Shown here piece after piece: positions 1 to 11,552 of a stretch of 64,000 nucleotides of DNA; the first letter of the stretch is position 1, and the number at the start of each line of letters is the position of its first letter. A program made the translations under genes and the position numbers. The DNA lies in the NCBI RefSeq assembly GCF_019320115.1, contig NC_089581.1, positions 96,319,316 to 96,383,315 on the forward strand, written 5' to 3'. Below the pieces are notes generated by a model. The model was not told where the DNA came from. It made no database searches and saw nothing but the letters and a program-made list of their open reading frames with translations. This DNA is from Miscanthus floridulus. Its lineage: Eukaryota > Streptophyta > Magnoliopsida > Poales > Poaceae.

Positions 1-1076
1 ATCATCATAGCTATCGGATTCAACAACTTTCTTGTCTTTGCTACTAGAACCTTCCTCAATGCTCTCAACAATCAAGTCATCATATGATGTGGCTATATCA
101 ATCTTAACAACATTGTTAGTAGCATCATGCGGCTCATTGGACAATAACTCATGAGAAAGAACAAGATTGTCATGATTAATTTTGAGATTGGTGTACTCTT
201 CTTTTAGCAAGTTGTAACTAGTGGTGAGCTCATTGTGTATCCCCTCAAGTTTATCATGTTTTTCTATAAGCTCCCTTTTAGAGGTTTTGAGCTTCTTGAG
301 TTTGGATGACATAATTTTATTCTCTTCTCTAAGCTCATCATTATCTTTTTTGGCTATGTCATCCTTTGCTAAGAGTGAGTCATTCTCAAGTTCTAGCTTC
401 TCATTTTTAGCTCTTGTCTTTCTAATGATTTTAGTGTATTGGTTTAATAATTTGACAAGATCATCACAAGTAGGTGATTCAAATTCTTCATCACTATCAC
501 TATCATTCTCATCATCACTAGCATTGTCATCACCACTACTATCATCATCATTTTGTACCTTTCGTTCACCCTTGGTCATGAGGCATATGTGTGTAGAGGA
601 TGATGATGGCGGTGTTAGTGGAGATAGTGTGGAACCAATCACAAGAGCGACCACCTTCTCCTTCTCATTTTCACTTTCATCATCGGATGAGCCACTTGAT
701 GATTCGATGTCCATGAGCCAATCACCAACAATATAGGCCTTGCCATTCTTATTCTTCATGTGAAATTCCTTTTTCTTGCCATCCTTCTTCTTGTATGGCT
801 TGTTCTTCTTTTCATCAAACTTGACATCATTCTTGTTTAGCTTCTTGAGCATCTTGGTGGTTCTCTCATCATGAGAGCAAGGCTTGCATCATCAATCTCA
901 TCATCACTAGAGCTATCATGATCCACTTTTGCTTTGCCCCTCTTCTCTTGGCTAGCCTTAAATGCCAAATCTTTCTTCTTGGTGGAAGAAGAGCCATCTT
1001 GTGAAGTGATGTGTATGTACATCTCATGTGCATTGATCTTCATCAATATTTGAGTGGGTCCATCCCCATGGGACAT
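1..1076 (-). pseudogene. SIRE/Maximus-type copia gag, frameshifted and cut by the window edge
   Basis: Read on the minus strand from 1076 leftward, this encodes the nucleocapsid-side part of a copia gag protein. It begins with a stretch containing SSTKKKDLAFKASQEK and an acidic DSSSDDEIDD segment. The first frame stops at 837 because of a small indel near 870-880. The other frame then continues open to base 1 with a Lys-rich segment (KKKEFHMKNKNGKAYIVGDW), a Ser/Asp/Glu-rich region and a long Lys/Glu/Leu-rich probable coiled coil. This layout is typical of SIRE-lineage gag. The PBS and LTR lie directly upstream on the minus strand. I see no zinc knuckle; it would lie beyond the window or is lost. 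The role in an intact element is to form the virus-like particle. The frameshift makes this copy defective. Confidence 0.72.
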
Positions 1077-1113
1077 CTTGCCCTAGCGGTTAAGCCAAAT
1101 TTAAGGAGCATGA

Positions 1114-1126
1114 GGCTCCGATACCA
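1114..1126 (-). other. Primer binding site (tRNA-iMet type) of the SIRE-type copia
   Basis: On the minus strand the bases directly after the LTR read TGGTATCGGAGCC, close to the plant initiator-Met tRNA complement TGGTATCAGAGC. This fixes the element orientation as minus and marks the inner edge of the 5' LTR. Confidence 0.75.
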
Positions 1127-1128
1127 AT

Positions 1129-2726
1129 TGAAAGGATCAAAATGCCCAACAGGTGGGTGAATTGGGCTAATTCTAAATTTCTTTCAATAATTAAGCCCTA
1201 CACTTAGCCCATTCCACCCCCTTGTGCCTAGAAGTGTTTCTATTGTTCTACCATATAAAAGTTTTGCACCCTAGGTTCCAATCCTACTCCAGCATTGCAA
1301 TTCTAAGAATGTAAAGACATGAATTGAATTGCTCAAATGTAAATGCTCAAAGTAAAGAGAAGGAGAGGAATGCGGCGATGTTTTTCCAAGGTATCAGAGA
1401 GTCGCCACTTCCCACTAGTCCTCGTTGGAGCACCTGCGCAAGGGTGTAGCTCCCCCTTGATCCGTGTAAGGATCAAGTGCTCTCTATGGGCTGATTCTTT
1501 GACACTCCATCGCGGTAAATCGCCCACAATCGCTCACACCATGACTTGGGTCATCCACAAGCTTCGCTGGATGATCACCAAAGCTTTCAATCACCACCGA
1601 GCCGTCTAGGTGATGGCGATCACCAAGTGTAACAAGCATAAACTATCACTTGACCAAGACAAGCCTAATGAGAAAGATAGATGCACACTTGCTTCCCCCT
1701 ATGCACTAATGAGGTCCTTAATCTTGTATTATCAAATCTCAATCACCCCACTAGGCTCTTGCTCTCCCTTACACTCTAAAGGTGTTTCTCAGCTGAATAA
1801 ATGGGCAAGAGGGCTAATTTGGACGAGTAGGAGAAGTATATATACTCCCCGCTTTAAAACATAACCGTTATTGTCTAACTCAGCAGTTTTTGGAGTGACC
1901 GGATGCACCGGTCGAAGTGACCGGACGTGTCCGGTCAGTAGCCAACGGCTACGTGGCGTTAGCCTATGAAGGAAGGCTATTGGAGTGACCTGACGCTGGC
2001 CAACGTCCGGTCAACATCCACCAGACGCGTTCGATCAGGAATTTTGGTCTCTGGACCCTCTCTGATGTTGACCTGACGCTGCAAACTCGGCGTCTAATTG
2101 TTTACTGTTCAGCGTCCGGTCCTCCCTGATAGTGAGGCCCTACTGCTACAGATATGACTAGAGGCGCGTCCGGTTCCAATCAATGTGCAGCGTCTAGTCG
2201 CTCCTCAGCTTTTGTTGTGCGCGCTGATGACTGGCCGAACGCAGCACCTGTGAGTCCGGTCATTACTAAAACAGCGTCTGGTCAACATTTGACCCTCCAT
2301 TCACTTCTAATTCAAAATTCTTTGTGAATGAGGTTGACTCCAATTTATCTTTGGGCTATTCCTGAGCTTACCTAGTGCTAACTTTGACAAGTGTGCACCA
2401 CACCTAACCCATTAGACTCACCTAGGTCAAGCTACTAGTTCATACCATCGTTAATAGTACGGCCAAATGAAAAACAAAGTCCTAAACTACTCTAAGTGTC
2501 TCTTCAACGCTAAATGACACTCAGAACTAGTCCGTCCTTAACCATGTCGTCTAACCTTTGAAAACCAAAACGATTTCCATCGATAGGGGCACGAAAACCA
2601 TAATTGCCCAACCAATTATCATTACCGTGACCTAACTCAAGTTGTCTCTGCAAAATACACGTTAGTCACAGTAATCTCGTGTCGTCATTAATCACCGAAA
2701 GCCAACTTGGGGCATGGATGCTTTCA
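1129..2726 (-). repeat. 5' LTR (1598 bp) of the SIRE/Maximus-type copia element
   Basis: The LTR begins TGAAAG and ends CTTTCA, a perfect 6 bp terminal inverted repeat in the TG...CA form, and it abuts a Met-tRNA PBS on its left. Its length suits the SIRE/Maximus lineage. The partner LTR is outside the window, so LTR identity and target duplication cannot be checked. Bases 1898-2285 hold at least eight degenerate copies of a GTCCGGTC/GACCGGAC motif, a common sort of repeat in grass LTRs. Short ORFs here (1343-1609, 1610-1864) have no recognisable product. Confidence 0.78.
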
Positions 2727-3354
2727 CTCTCAACGGGAGATGTTTTTTCTGGGGGGCTAGTATCCAATAAGTTCTGCCTCAAATACCTCTCCTGTCACTA
2801 ATCTTGGCACCAAACTTACATTGGGACTGCAGACGAACCAACAACCTCAAATACCTCTCCTGTCACTAAGCTTGGCACCAAACTTACATTGGGACTACAG
2901 ACCAACCAACAAACACCACTATAGAAATAGATCCTAACATTCTTTTGTCTGAAGCACATAAGTAGTCCCTAATGTTACGTATTAGCAAACACATACTGTA
3001 ATTCTAACCTGCTTTGTTAGGTTCTGACATAACCTCATTATTAATAGTATTCAGCAACTAATCATAAATAAATATTTCCAATGCGATGTAATTCTAAGAT
3101 GGAAAATTTACTACTTTCTTCTTGTAATAAGTGCAACAATATGGACTGACATAAATAGTTTGCATCCTAATCAAAGGCCATAGTATCAGAAAGAATGAAA
3201 AGAAGAACAAATGATAAATCAAATTCATAATTAGCAAACAGATATGTTAACGTTAGTCCACAAGCATGAAAAATTAGCAATTGCCATAATAACTAACCTA
3301 CATATGTAAAACCATCCAGACGATAAATAATGGATAACAGTTACCTAAGCCACG
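2727..3354. other. Intergenic, AT-rich, no gene seen
   Basis: This flank of the copia LTR contains only the 68 bp tandem duplication listed separately. No coding frame or transposon terminus is recognisable. Confidence 0.5.
2777..2912. repeat. Tandem direct duplication, two 68 bp units
   Basis: Unit 1 (2777-2844) and unit 2 (2845-2912) both start CCTCAAATACCTCTCC and differ at only a few positions. Recent slippage or unequal exchange is the simplest cause. Confidence 0.85.
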
Positions 3355-3406
3355 GTGGAGTGCTTTGGTCCATCAGTATGCAAGGTTCCCCATCAGTACC
3401 TTGTCA

Positions 3407-3814
3407 CTAGTGCCAATCTGAAATTTCAGAAATTAAAAAGAATAAACAAGCAACAAGATCCACTGTGGTCAGTCGACCAACAAGCCAGCAGGAGCAGATG
3501 GAGTAGTTGTACTCGGTCGCGCCGAAGAGGAAGCATTCGGCCTGGCAGAACATGGCGTGGAAGGCCTCGAGCGGCCCTGATGGGGACGCGGCGTGAGGAC
3601 AGGGAGCCGAGCCTGGCAACCTCGATGTAGGACATCCACCACGGCGCCTGCAGGCCGCCGCCTCCACACTCGCCGAGCGGCAAGCTCGCTGCTGAGGGGC
3701 AGATCCCAAGTCACCCCCTGACTTGCCGCTGGATCTGTTGGAAGACGAGTTGGGCGATGCACGGTGACGGAGGAAAACTGGGGATCGAAACGGAGAAGGA
3801 AATCCCCCATGCAT
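3407..3814 (-). CDS. Unrecognised GC-rich ORF, possible gene or first-exon remnant
   Basis: A sharp GC-rich island (about 3490-3810) stands out from AT-rich flanks. On the minus strand it holds a 135-codon ORF rich in Arg, Ser, Pro and Cys, plus two other overlapping minus frames, so the true frame is uncertain. A TATA-like GCTATAAGG lies on the minus strand near 3822-3832, too close to the 3814 ATG for normal spacing. If this is a gene, an internal ATG such as 3683 would fit better. No domain, signal peptide or family was recognised. It could be the 5' end of a gene, a captured fragment in an old transposon, or non-coding GC-rich DNA. Confidence 0.2.
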   Translation of the reverse strand: MHGGFPSPFRSPVFLRHRASPNSSSNRSSGKSGGDLGSAPQQRACRSASVEAAACRRRGGCPTSRLPGSAPCPHAASPSGPLEAFHAMFCQAECFLFGATEYNYSICSCWLVGRLTTVDLVACLFFLISEISDWH

Positions 3815-4592
3815 GACAGGAGGTCCTTATAGCCAGCGGAGATTGCGGGCGGATGGATATGCTACCATGGGTACGGGAGGGATCCATAGTGTCCTCGACG
3901 CATCCATCGGCGGCGGCGATGCTTAGCGTTGGCAGTCGGGCCTTTTCCGTGATCGCCGCATGCGTGTGATTTTTTTCTTCGGTGATCGCAGCGTGCACGG
4001 GGTGAGAAGCCTGCATCACACGTGGAACATTGGCGGTCAGATTTGGTTTGTGTGATTTATTAGCCCTTAATCTTAATAAAGATGAATTTTTGTATGTATT
4101 TTTCTGTATACACAATGGTCGAAGGATCTCGGCAAGGGACGTTTTCCTTAGGAGATCTAGCATAATTTTGATTAATTTATTATAGTAGAGATGTGTTTGT
4201 GAGTACGGGTACTTCGTAGACTTGCTACTGGACATTCACAAACACATCTACAAGCTGGGTTTGAGCTTGATCTCTTTAGGTGTATGGACTGTACGGAAGT
4301 TCCACTAAGTGGTGGAAGTTTCACATAATTGTGTAGAAGTTCCACACTCTGCTAATTCGTTGTGAAGTTTGTTTGTTGTTAAATTTCAGAATTGGTGACA
4401 TCAAGGTCCTTTCAAACATGCATCTTCACGATTTTTTCCAACATTTTGGTAGAAATTCATGCAATGCCATGGCCTCCCATCTCGTGTACAAGCACCATGG
4501 TTACTTCACAATCTCTATTGAAGGGTATCACAACACTTGTCCACGGAGAACTCAGAAGGAATCACACACATGTCGGACATGAGATTTCTTTT
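3815..4592. other. Intergenic, no recognisable gene
   Basis: A 174-codon minus ORF (3711-4235) runs through here but has skewed low-information composition and no recognisable motif. It is probably chance. Confidence 0.4.
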
Positions 4593-4709
4593 GCCCCGTT
4601 CGCTTGGCTGATAAGTCATGGCTGAAAGTACTGTTGACTGATTTATTGTGAGAGAAAAATATTGTTCGTTGGCTGAAAAAGTACGGCTTATAAGCCAAGC
4701 GAATAGAGC
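4593..4709. mobile_element. MITE with GTTCGCTTGGCT inverted repeats (117 bp)
   Basis: The left end GCCCCGTTCGCTTGGCT matches the reverse complement of the right end, GCTCTATTCGCTTGGCTTA, and the similarity runs about 28 bp inward. The core GTGAGAGAAAAATATTGTTCG is shared in type with the element at 25472-25610. No convincing target duplication is visible. Confidence 0.7.
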
Positions 4710-5514
4710 ACTTATCACTCTAGGCGAACCACCTAGGAAATGCACTAATTAGCCTAATCTAGCACTAGTCTTCTCCTAATGCTTGTGTGGTGAAGCTTTC
4801 AAATGTTTGTGGTAACACTTCCTCTAGCTTTAGGAAATCTCAAATAGCCGCAATAGACTAGCTCTTGCACCAACAGTCATAGAATATGTACTCTATCCGT
4901 CCCATAAAGATGTGTCCTAGTATTTAAAGTTTTTTCCACACAAAGTATGTCAGTATAAGCAAACATGTGGATTAGACTAGGTACTTTCTATCACTAACCC
5001 ACTTAAAAAGAAACTGTAGGCTAACTTTTTAAGGATTTTTGGTTATTTTCCAAATACCTATCTTATGTAACTTTTAGAATAATTCTCTTTGTGAGACAGA
5101 GAGAGTTCTAACTTTTGGTGAGTACTAACACGTCGCTGGACCTTTCGGTGAGTATTAACTCCTGGGCCTTGTATACCATGAATGAACAAAGGCCATCGTT
5201 TTGCATTTGCAAGATCAAATGCTAGTTTAGTACTCCCTCCGCTATAAATTATAATACATTTGACTTTTTTAGTACATTACTTGTACTTTGTATTTAAACA
5301 TAGTATATATCTAAGTGTATAGCAAAACCTATATATCTAGAAAAAGCTAAAACATCTTATAATTTATATACCAAACATTGTTATTTCTATTAGCAATGCT
5401 ATCATTTAACTGTCAGAACCACATAACCCCCATGTGGGGAACTGATTCTTTAGATAATACAGTTATTTTTGTTTAGAATATACAATTTTAAATATATTTT
5501 GAGGGAATGTGTTA
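4710..5514. other. Intergenic with decayed Stowaway-like ends
   Basis: There are two one-sided 'CTCCCTCCG'-type starts: one near 4892 (CTATCCGTCCCATAAAGATG) and one near 5234 (CTCCCTCCGCTATAAATT). The second has a weak complementary stretch, CTTATAATTTATA, around 5355-5367. They look like eroded Tc1/mariner-type MITEs. No gene was seen. Confidence 0.4.
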
Positions 5515-5516
5515 GA

Positions 5517-5663
5517 CTCTCCGTTTCAAATTATAAATCGTTTAGGATTTTCCGGATATATATAGCTTTTGCTATGTATCTAGCTATAATATTTATATTA
5601 AGTTACGTATAAAAAACTATATATTAAAAAAACAGAACAATTTACGGTTTGGAACGGAGGGAG
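5517..5663. mobile_element. Stowaway-type MITE (about 147 bp)
   Basis: The left end CTCTCCGTTTCAAATTATAAATC pairs with the right end, which reads AATTTACGGTTTGGAACGGAGGGAGTA. CTCCCTCCG-type termini and AT-rich fill are typical of Tc1/mariner-derived Stowaway elements in grasses. Confidence 0.72.
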
Positions 5664-5887
5664 TATATGTTATAATAACAAATTGCTTTGCTTTTGCAGA
5701 GCAAGTATACACATAAATACAGCATGTCGACACAGGGCTCTGGATGTGGGGCCCGCCAGCAAACATGGCCAGAGGCGCATGATGGACTATAGGTTTGGGC
5801 TGCTAGGCGGATACAAAACAAATTAATGTGTGAGGTTGAGAACTCCGTCAGTAAAAAAAAACATGGGCTACCGCGAAGATGGTAGGG

Positions 5888-6158
5888 GTGTGTTTAGTTC
5901 GACCAAATTTCCAACTTTGACATTATGCAAAAAGAAGATTTCCCATTATATTAAACTTGCGGTACATGTATGGAGTACTAAATGTTAATAAAATCAAAAA
6001 CTAATTGCATAGTTTGGTTGTACTTTGCGAGACGAACATTTTGAGCCTAATTAGTCAATGATTGGACAATTATTTACCAAATAAAAACAAAACGTCACTG
6101 TAGTTATAGTGTAGCTACAGTGAATCTGCCGCCGCCGAATGGGGCCAACTAAACGAGG
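5888..6158. mobile_element. Tourist-like MITE with TGTTTAGTT/AACTAAACGA ends
   Basis: The left end (GTGTGTTTAGTTCGACCAAA) is the inverted match of the right end (GGCCAACTAAACGAGGC). The interior has the GCGAGACGAA...AATTAGTCAATGATT block and a CACTGTAG-rich tail common to this very abundant grass MITE class. Boundaries are good to a few bases. I saw no clear TSD. Confidence 0.65.
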
Positions 6159-7340
6159 CTAGGTTTTATCTAGGTCTGTATCACCAGTTTCCCTATCAGC
6201 TTTAGCTTGGGAGACACCACCAAGTGCTCCAGGCCTCGATGCTACCATCATGTGGTCCCCTATCAGCCGGCGGATCAGAGTAAATCTAAGCAGCCCAAAT
6301 TGTATTTTACTAGAGGTATGTTTACAAATCCACACCTTTGAATATGTAGTCATTAAAACATATTGTTCAGAATAACGTTTGGTAAATTCTTCATAAAACC
6401 ACAAATATCAATAGATTCTTTTCGTTGTATACCTGTAGATTTATTTGTGTTCAAAATACTTGTAAAATCTCACAAATTTCAAAGATTTTAATTTAAGAAT
6501 ATATTCTAGAAAATTAGCGGTCAAATAAGCCATGCATAATATAATGCGGCAAGTATTTTCTTTTACTACTAATAATGAGGAAGTTTACAAGTCAGTAAAC
6601 GTTGCATACACGGTTGGTCGTCATCTGAACTGGGCCTCTTTTGGAATTATACATCTGGGAATACATGTGCTCTTGTGCATATAGTCCAACGCAATGCTCG
6701 TCTGCCGGCCCTCAAGAAAGGATTCCATAAGATAGCAACGGATTCTATATATTTTATACAACTTGTTGTCTATAATTGTTGTTTGGCACTGTCAAATTTT
6801 ATCCTTGTATTATAAAGATGAACTCTATGCTTAGTAAAACTAAATGAATTGCAAATAGAATATGGTTTTCATTTCAACTTTATGTCACTTGCAGGGACAG
6901 TATTAGTTGTTAATCCAGCCTGTTGAATACATTCTGTTGACGCAGTTATGGTCTCACAGTAATTGAGCTAGGGCCCTTGGATTGCAGAACGGATCAACTC
7001 GCAGTGAACCCGCAAAAACCGTCCTGGCTGGTTTCAGAAATCATCTAAGCTGGGTTCGGTAGATTTGTCTTGAAAACCTACGAACACCCCACAAAAAAGA
7101 GGCTGATGGGCATGTGCACCTAAGGTTACATTAGTGTTGGCAGGTCACCTAAAGAGCCTACAAATTCCACAAAGCAGCTTGAAGAACAGCAGGATATGGG
7201 GTTTGAAAAGTCAGGGCTTAGAGAGATATAAAACTGGAGATGTATATTGATTTTGGTTCATTTCGTACCCTTAATCGGTTAGGTCATTTTATATTTACAG
7301 TGTTGGATAGCCATATCCTGTAAGGAATCATTTACAACTC
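6159..7340. other. Intergenic, nothing recognisable
   Basis: No ORF longer than about 80 codons occurs and none has a recognisable motif. No terminal repeats were found by eye. Confidence 0.45.
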
Positions 7341-8639
7341 AAATTCTACACGATTCCTAAAATTTTATTTAGACTAGCCAAAACCGGCTATGACGACCCA
7401 AAGTCGTTCTAAATAAAACTTTTCCTCCTTGATGACCATGCACTGACCCCTCTTAACCCAAGAATCACCTCCACCCTCTCCAAAAGGTTCCTAACGCTCT
7501 CTACTAGGGCAAGAACTCCAAATTCACCAATCAATCTTGTCGATTCTCCCTAATCGACCTAAGTCAACTAGGAGTCACCCTAATCAACCTACAATTGACT
7601 TTGAGAAGATACTTCTCAGGAAGTTGCTAAGTAGCCTCTCAATCTCTCTAAAGGTGATTGTCAACCCCAGGAGCAAGACCAAGAACCCCAATGCCAAACC
7701 CCCTTGTCTAGATCAAATTCTCCAATTGCATTGACCTGACCGTCCAGCATACTAGCAGATCGTCCGCCAGATCACTTATTTAGCATAATTCAGTTTGGTG
7801 AGCTGTCCTTCTCTCCTCCCCCTTGGACCCACATATCAGCACGAAGTGGAGCCTTATGCCAGCAGAATACACCCACATCCACTCACTCTCTCACACACTC
7901 ATTCATTCCCCATCTTCTCCCTCTCTCCCCTCATATGAAGAAAAAGGAAGAACTAGAGAGAGAAAGGAAAGGAGAAGAAGAAAAGGGAAGAGAAGAAGGA
8001 AAATAAAAAGAAGATCAAGGAAGGTCGATCAGCCTCTATCTCTACCAAGCATCAAGAGCATCTCAAGCTCTTCAATTCATCCCCATCTCCATCCATGGTG
8101 AGCTCAAGAGCTCTCTCCTCTTTTTCTTGTAATCATCCCTCAACCCTAACTCTTGATTTCTCTATGTATGGATGCAAGAAGAAGCTTGGTAGTTGCTCCA
8201 TCATCTCAAGAGTAAGCTCAATGCCATCCCTCACTCAATCTTCCTTGATCTTCTTCTTAGGCATGACAACTTATCTTTGACATTCGGTGACCTCTAGTCG
8301 CCACCACCGAACCCCCACCCTCACTCAATCCCAGACTGAGCGACTATTTTATCTTAATTGAAGACGAACAACAATCGTTTTTGAAAACTCTTAATTCTAC
8401 TAAAATAATAATCTGTCCATTACACTAGATTCATCATAACAGAACCAGTTATATTTATTTTGGTAATTATGATTTTGTTGCTCCGACCAACGAGGCTAAC
8501 AATACTTTTTCAAGTAAATACGGACTTAGTCTGAAGAATGCAAATAGATGGACTTGATGAGTACACCTGAATACAAATACCAAGGGTACGTGTTGAAGAC
8601 CACAGAAGACTTGTAAGCCACCCAAAGAATTAAGACAAC
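7341..8639. other. Unclassified region, possibly a truncated LTR-type sequence
   Basis: Contains a GA-rich tract (7940-8030), a CCATGGTGAGCTCAAGAGCTC stretch near 8094 and short ORFs with no recognisable product. The composition (pyrimidine/purine-rich leader, then AT-rich DNA) resembles the transcribed part of a grass LTR. No partner copy is in the window. It abuts the truncated family-X LTR at about 8640. Confidence 0.3.
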
Positions 8640-10898
8640 ATATTAGGTCTTCATACTAAGCTAAAGTCAGAGCCATGTAGCCCTCACAGCTGTACTGTAA
8701 GTCCCAGATAATCACTTACAGATAAGTCCTTAGGGAGAGGAATCTAGAGCACCATAAAAACAGCCCAATGCTCTAGCCCCCTAATTCCATGTTGTCAAAA
8801 AACATCTTTTAGTGTTTATTGCATATTCCATTAGTCAAGTTACAAGATCATGGCCTTAGTTGAGCACTAGCATCATACTACCCAATGCAATACCCCATAG
8901 GTAACAAGGCACATGGTAACAAAGCACTAGAAAATCCTTAGTGGTAATCAAGGTAGACGCATGCAGTATGAATTAAATGATTAAAGGTGTATAGGACAAT
9001 AAGGAAGATCCCATGCTATACTTGCCTAAAACTTTGATCCTTCTTCTAGTCCAAACATTCAATGGAACTCCTTGATCAACACGTAAAGCTCACCGACTGG
9101 ACATGATCATAAAGCACCACACAAACATCCATGAAATCATACATGAAGCAGACAATAGAACTAAATTAGAACAATAAACCAAACATATGAAACAGCAAGT
9201 AAAAAGGTTTTAAAGATGTTGTACACGTCGTTACGAACACACAGACACAAAAAGCACACTAATCGGAACTACGGTCGTAAAGAAACGACTACTGGGGTTC
9301 ATATTATAAAGAAAAGATAAGACTATAAGCTTGATTTATGTTAATTAGGAAAAACTGTGAGAGTAGCATTAATTTAGATTAAACAAATCATATTTATACT
9401 TAAAACTGAGTTGAAGCTAATCATATTTTATGTATAAATATTTTGATATCATTTATGCCAATTCAACTTTAACATGTAAATACAAACTGACATGTGAGAA
9501 CATCTAATCAAATTTGATATGTGGTGTTTAGACTAAACATATTATAATTTAAAAACATAGTTATGTTAGCAACTAGTCATATTAAAACTTATTTGCAAAG
9601 GAGCATTGCATATAGTTATGTTGTTTTTATTTATAAAAACTAGTTGCATGCATATTAATCAAATTAATATTTAAGCATATATATAAAAGTCACTTGACAT
9701 GAAAATGATGACACTAGCATGTAGATCACATCGATACAAATCTAACGCAATTGGAATGACTCGAAACGAACTTAAAATGAATATACGACGACGATATTAC
9801 GAACTGGTGGTAATTTCGTAATTACCTCGTTTTCATCTTTTGGCCTACGTACCGCCACAACACGGCCATGGCAACAGTAGCTGCGCAGGGGTGGGCACGA
9901 CTTGTTGCATGAAGGAGAGGATGGCCGGGCTAGGCAGCGTGACAGCGACGACGACAGCGAGAGTAGGAGGAGAAAAATCTAATTTATTATATGAGGGATT
10001 TCCCAAACTAGGGGCTCCCCTTCTGGTAGTTTTGATGTGCTTTGCCCAAGGGGTTGGTACATATTTATTGAGAAAAAAACTCCCCACATCTATATCAATT
10101 AGCAATATGGTACTAATTGATGTTGCACCCTCCATATTTACTAATGGGTCTATATAATCATTAAAGCCCATTAGTAAAAAAATGCATGGGCCTTTAGGAT
10201 TTATTAGGATTATTGCATATGGGCTTTGAGCATTGGAAAAAATGCGAGATTTTTTATTTTTGGAATTAATTAATTTTGTGGATAAAATAATTCTAGAAAA
10301 GTCTAGAATTATAATTTAAGCCGCGAAAAATACTTCGAAAACTCTAAAAATTCGGGAGAAATTCCCAGAGACATTATGGAACATGAGGAACCCAAATAAA
10401 GTATTTAGAGCCTATGATAAGATAATTTGGAGCATCAAAGAATTAAATTATACTCATAGACAAGTAGGAACAAGTTCTGGAAAAAGTTAGAAAATTTCTT
10501 GAGAAGTTTGTAGAGATTGATTGACGGATGAGGAACTGAAAGGAGTGATTTGCGTTACAAAGAAAAGATTTTAGGAAGCTCCCAATGAAAACTTAAGCCA
10601 AGAAACAAAGAATTTGATTGTAGAAAAAGATAAAGGCGTGCCGAAGAAGAAAAATCGACCTACTAACGCATTTTAAAGACTTTACTCACTCTCAACACAC
10701 AAAGAAGCAACAAGCAAACATTATATCATCCAAACATCCGTTAAAATTAGAAAACTTTGAAAGTTCACATTTTTCCTATAACTAAATTTGCGCTAGCTCA
10801 AACTAAACTTGGTAAATTTTATCCAAATATTAAAATAATTCATTTTATTTAGTGTTTTCTATGCACAACCCAAAATCAGAAAATTTTGGGGTGTGACA
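8640..10898 (-). repeat. 3' LTR of family X copy 1, truncated
   Basis: This aligns by eye along its whole length with 12440-14683, starting at CATACTAAGCTAAAG and ending GGGGTGTGACA. The part corresponding to 11553-12440 is missing, so the left breakpoint is about 8640. The moderate GC-rich stretch (9850-9970) corresponds to 13640-13770. Confidence 0.75.
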
Positions 10899-11552
10899 AA
10901 CTACCCCACTTAACAGGAATCTTATCCCAATATTTGGAGGGACTAGGGACAAAGATAAAGATCTTCATGCCTCCACACTTCCTTAATTCGGGATTCATGA
11001 GATGAAGGAATGAACTTGCATGATAAAGTGGATTTGGGAGTTGCACAGGATAGCAAGGAAGATAAAGATCAATGATGCTTTGTAGAGGAAGCTACCCCAC
11101 TTAACAAGAGTTTTGCTAAACTCTGAATATTCTGTACGAAGATGCTCGTGTTGGTGTAGCCTTCAGGGCCTTCCTTTGGATCACAAAGATAGGGATGACA
11201 AACAAGCAACACACCAAACAAGATAAGCATGCATCACAACATCGAAACTACACGTGCTTCTGTAGCAATGGCGGGCATCCTAAGGAGGGGATTATGATGA
11301 AAGGCCATCGCAAATTTGAATAAGGTGAGATCAAAAAACTTTAGTAAACCAAAGAAATACAAATAAAGGAGATAAGAAGCAATAGCTCAAAGGAAGCTAT
11401 CAAGGAGAGAAGAAAATAGGACAAGGATAAGAATCAATCAATTCAACTAGTCAAGGAGATGAAAAAGTAGTTTTGTAGCAAATTCTAAACCTTAGAACGA
11501 CCAGTTTCTATTAGGCTTGCGTCTTACAGTCAGCACTGCTCTGATATCACTT
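10899..11552 (-). other. Interior of family X copy 1 (654 bp), with PPT and PBS
   Basis: On the minus strand the interior opens with TGATATCAGAGCAGTGCTGA (11531-11550), a one-base variant of the Met-tRNA PBS. It closes with an AAGTGGGGTAGTT polypurine tract against the left LTR. No coding frame exists. The PBS-side 100 bp match the interior of the copy at 52541-54541. Confidence 0.7.

Noticed and set aside
221..736. Plus-strand 171-codon Ser/Leu-rich ORF
   Set aside because: It is antisense to the acidic and coiled-coil part of the copia gag, which is open on the minus strand.
7823..8280. Ser/His-rich ORFs with a Lys/Arg-rich middle
   Set aside because: The charged run is a GA-rich tract translation. 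There is no recognisable domain and the flanks look LTR-like.
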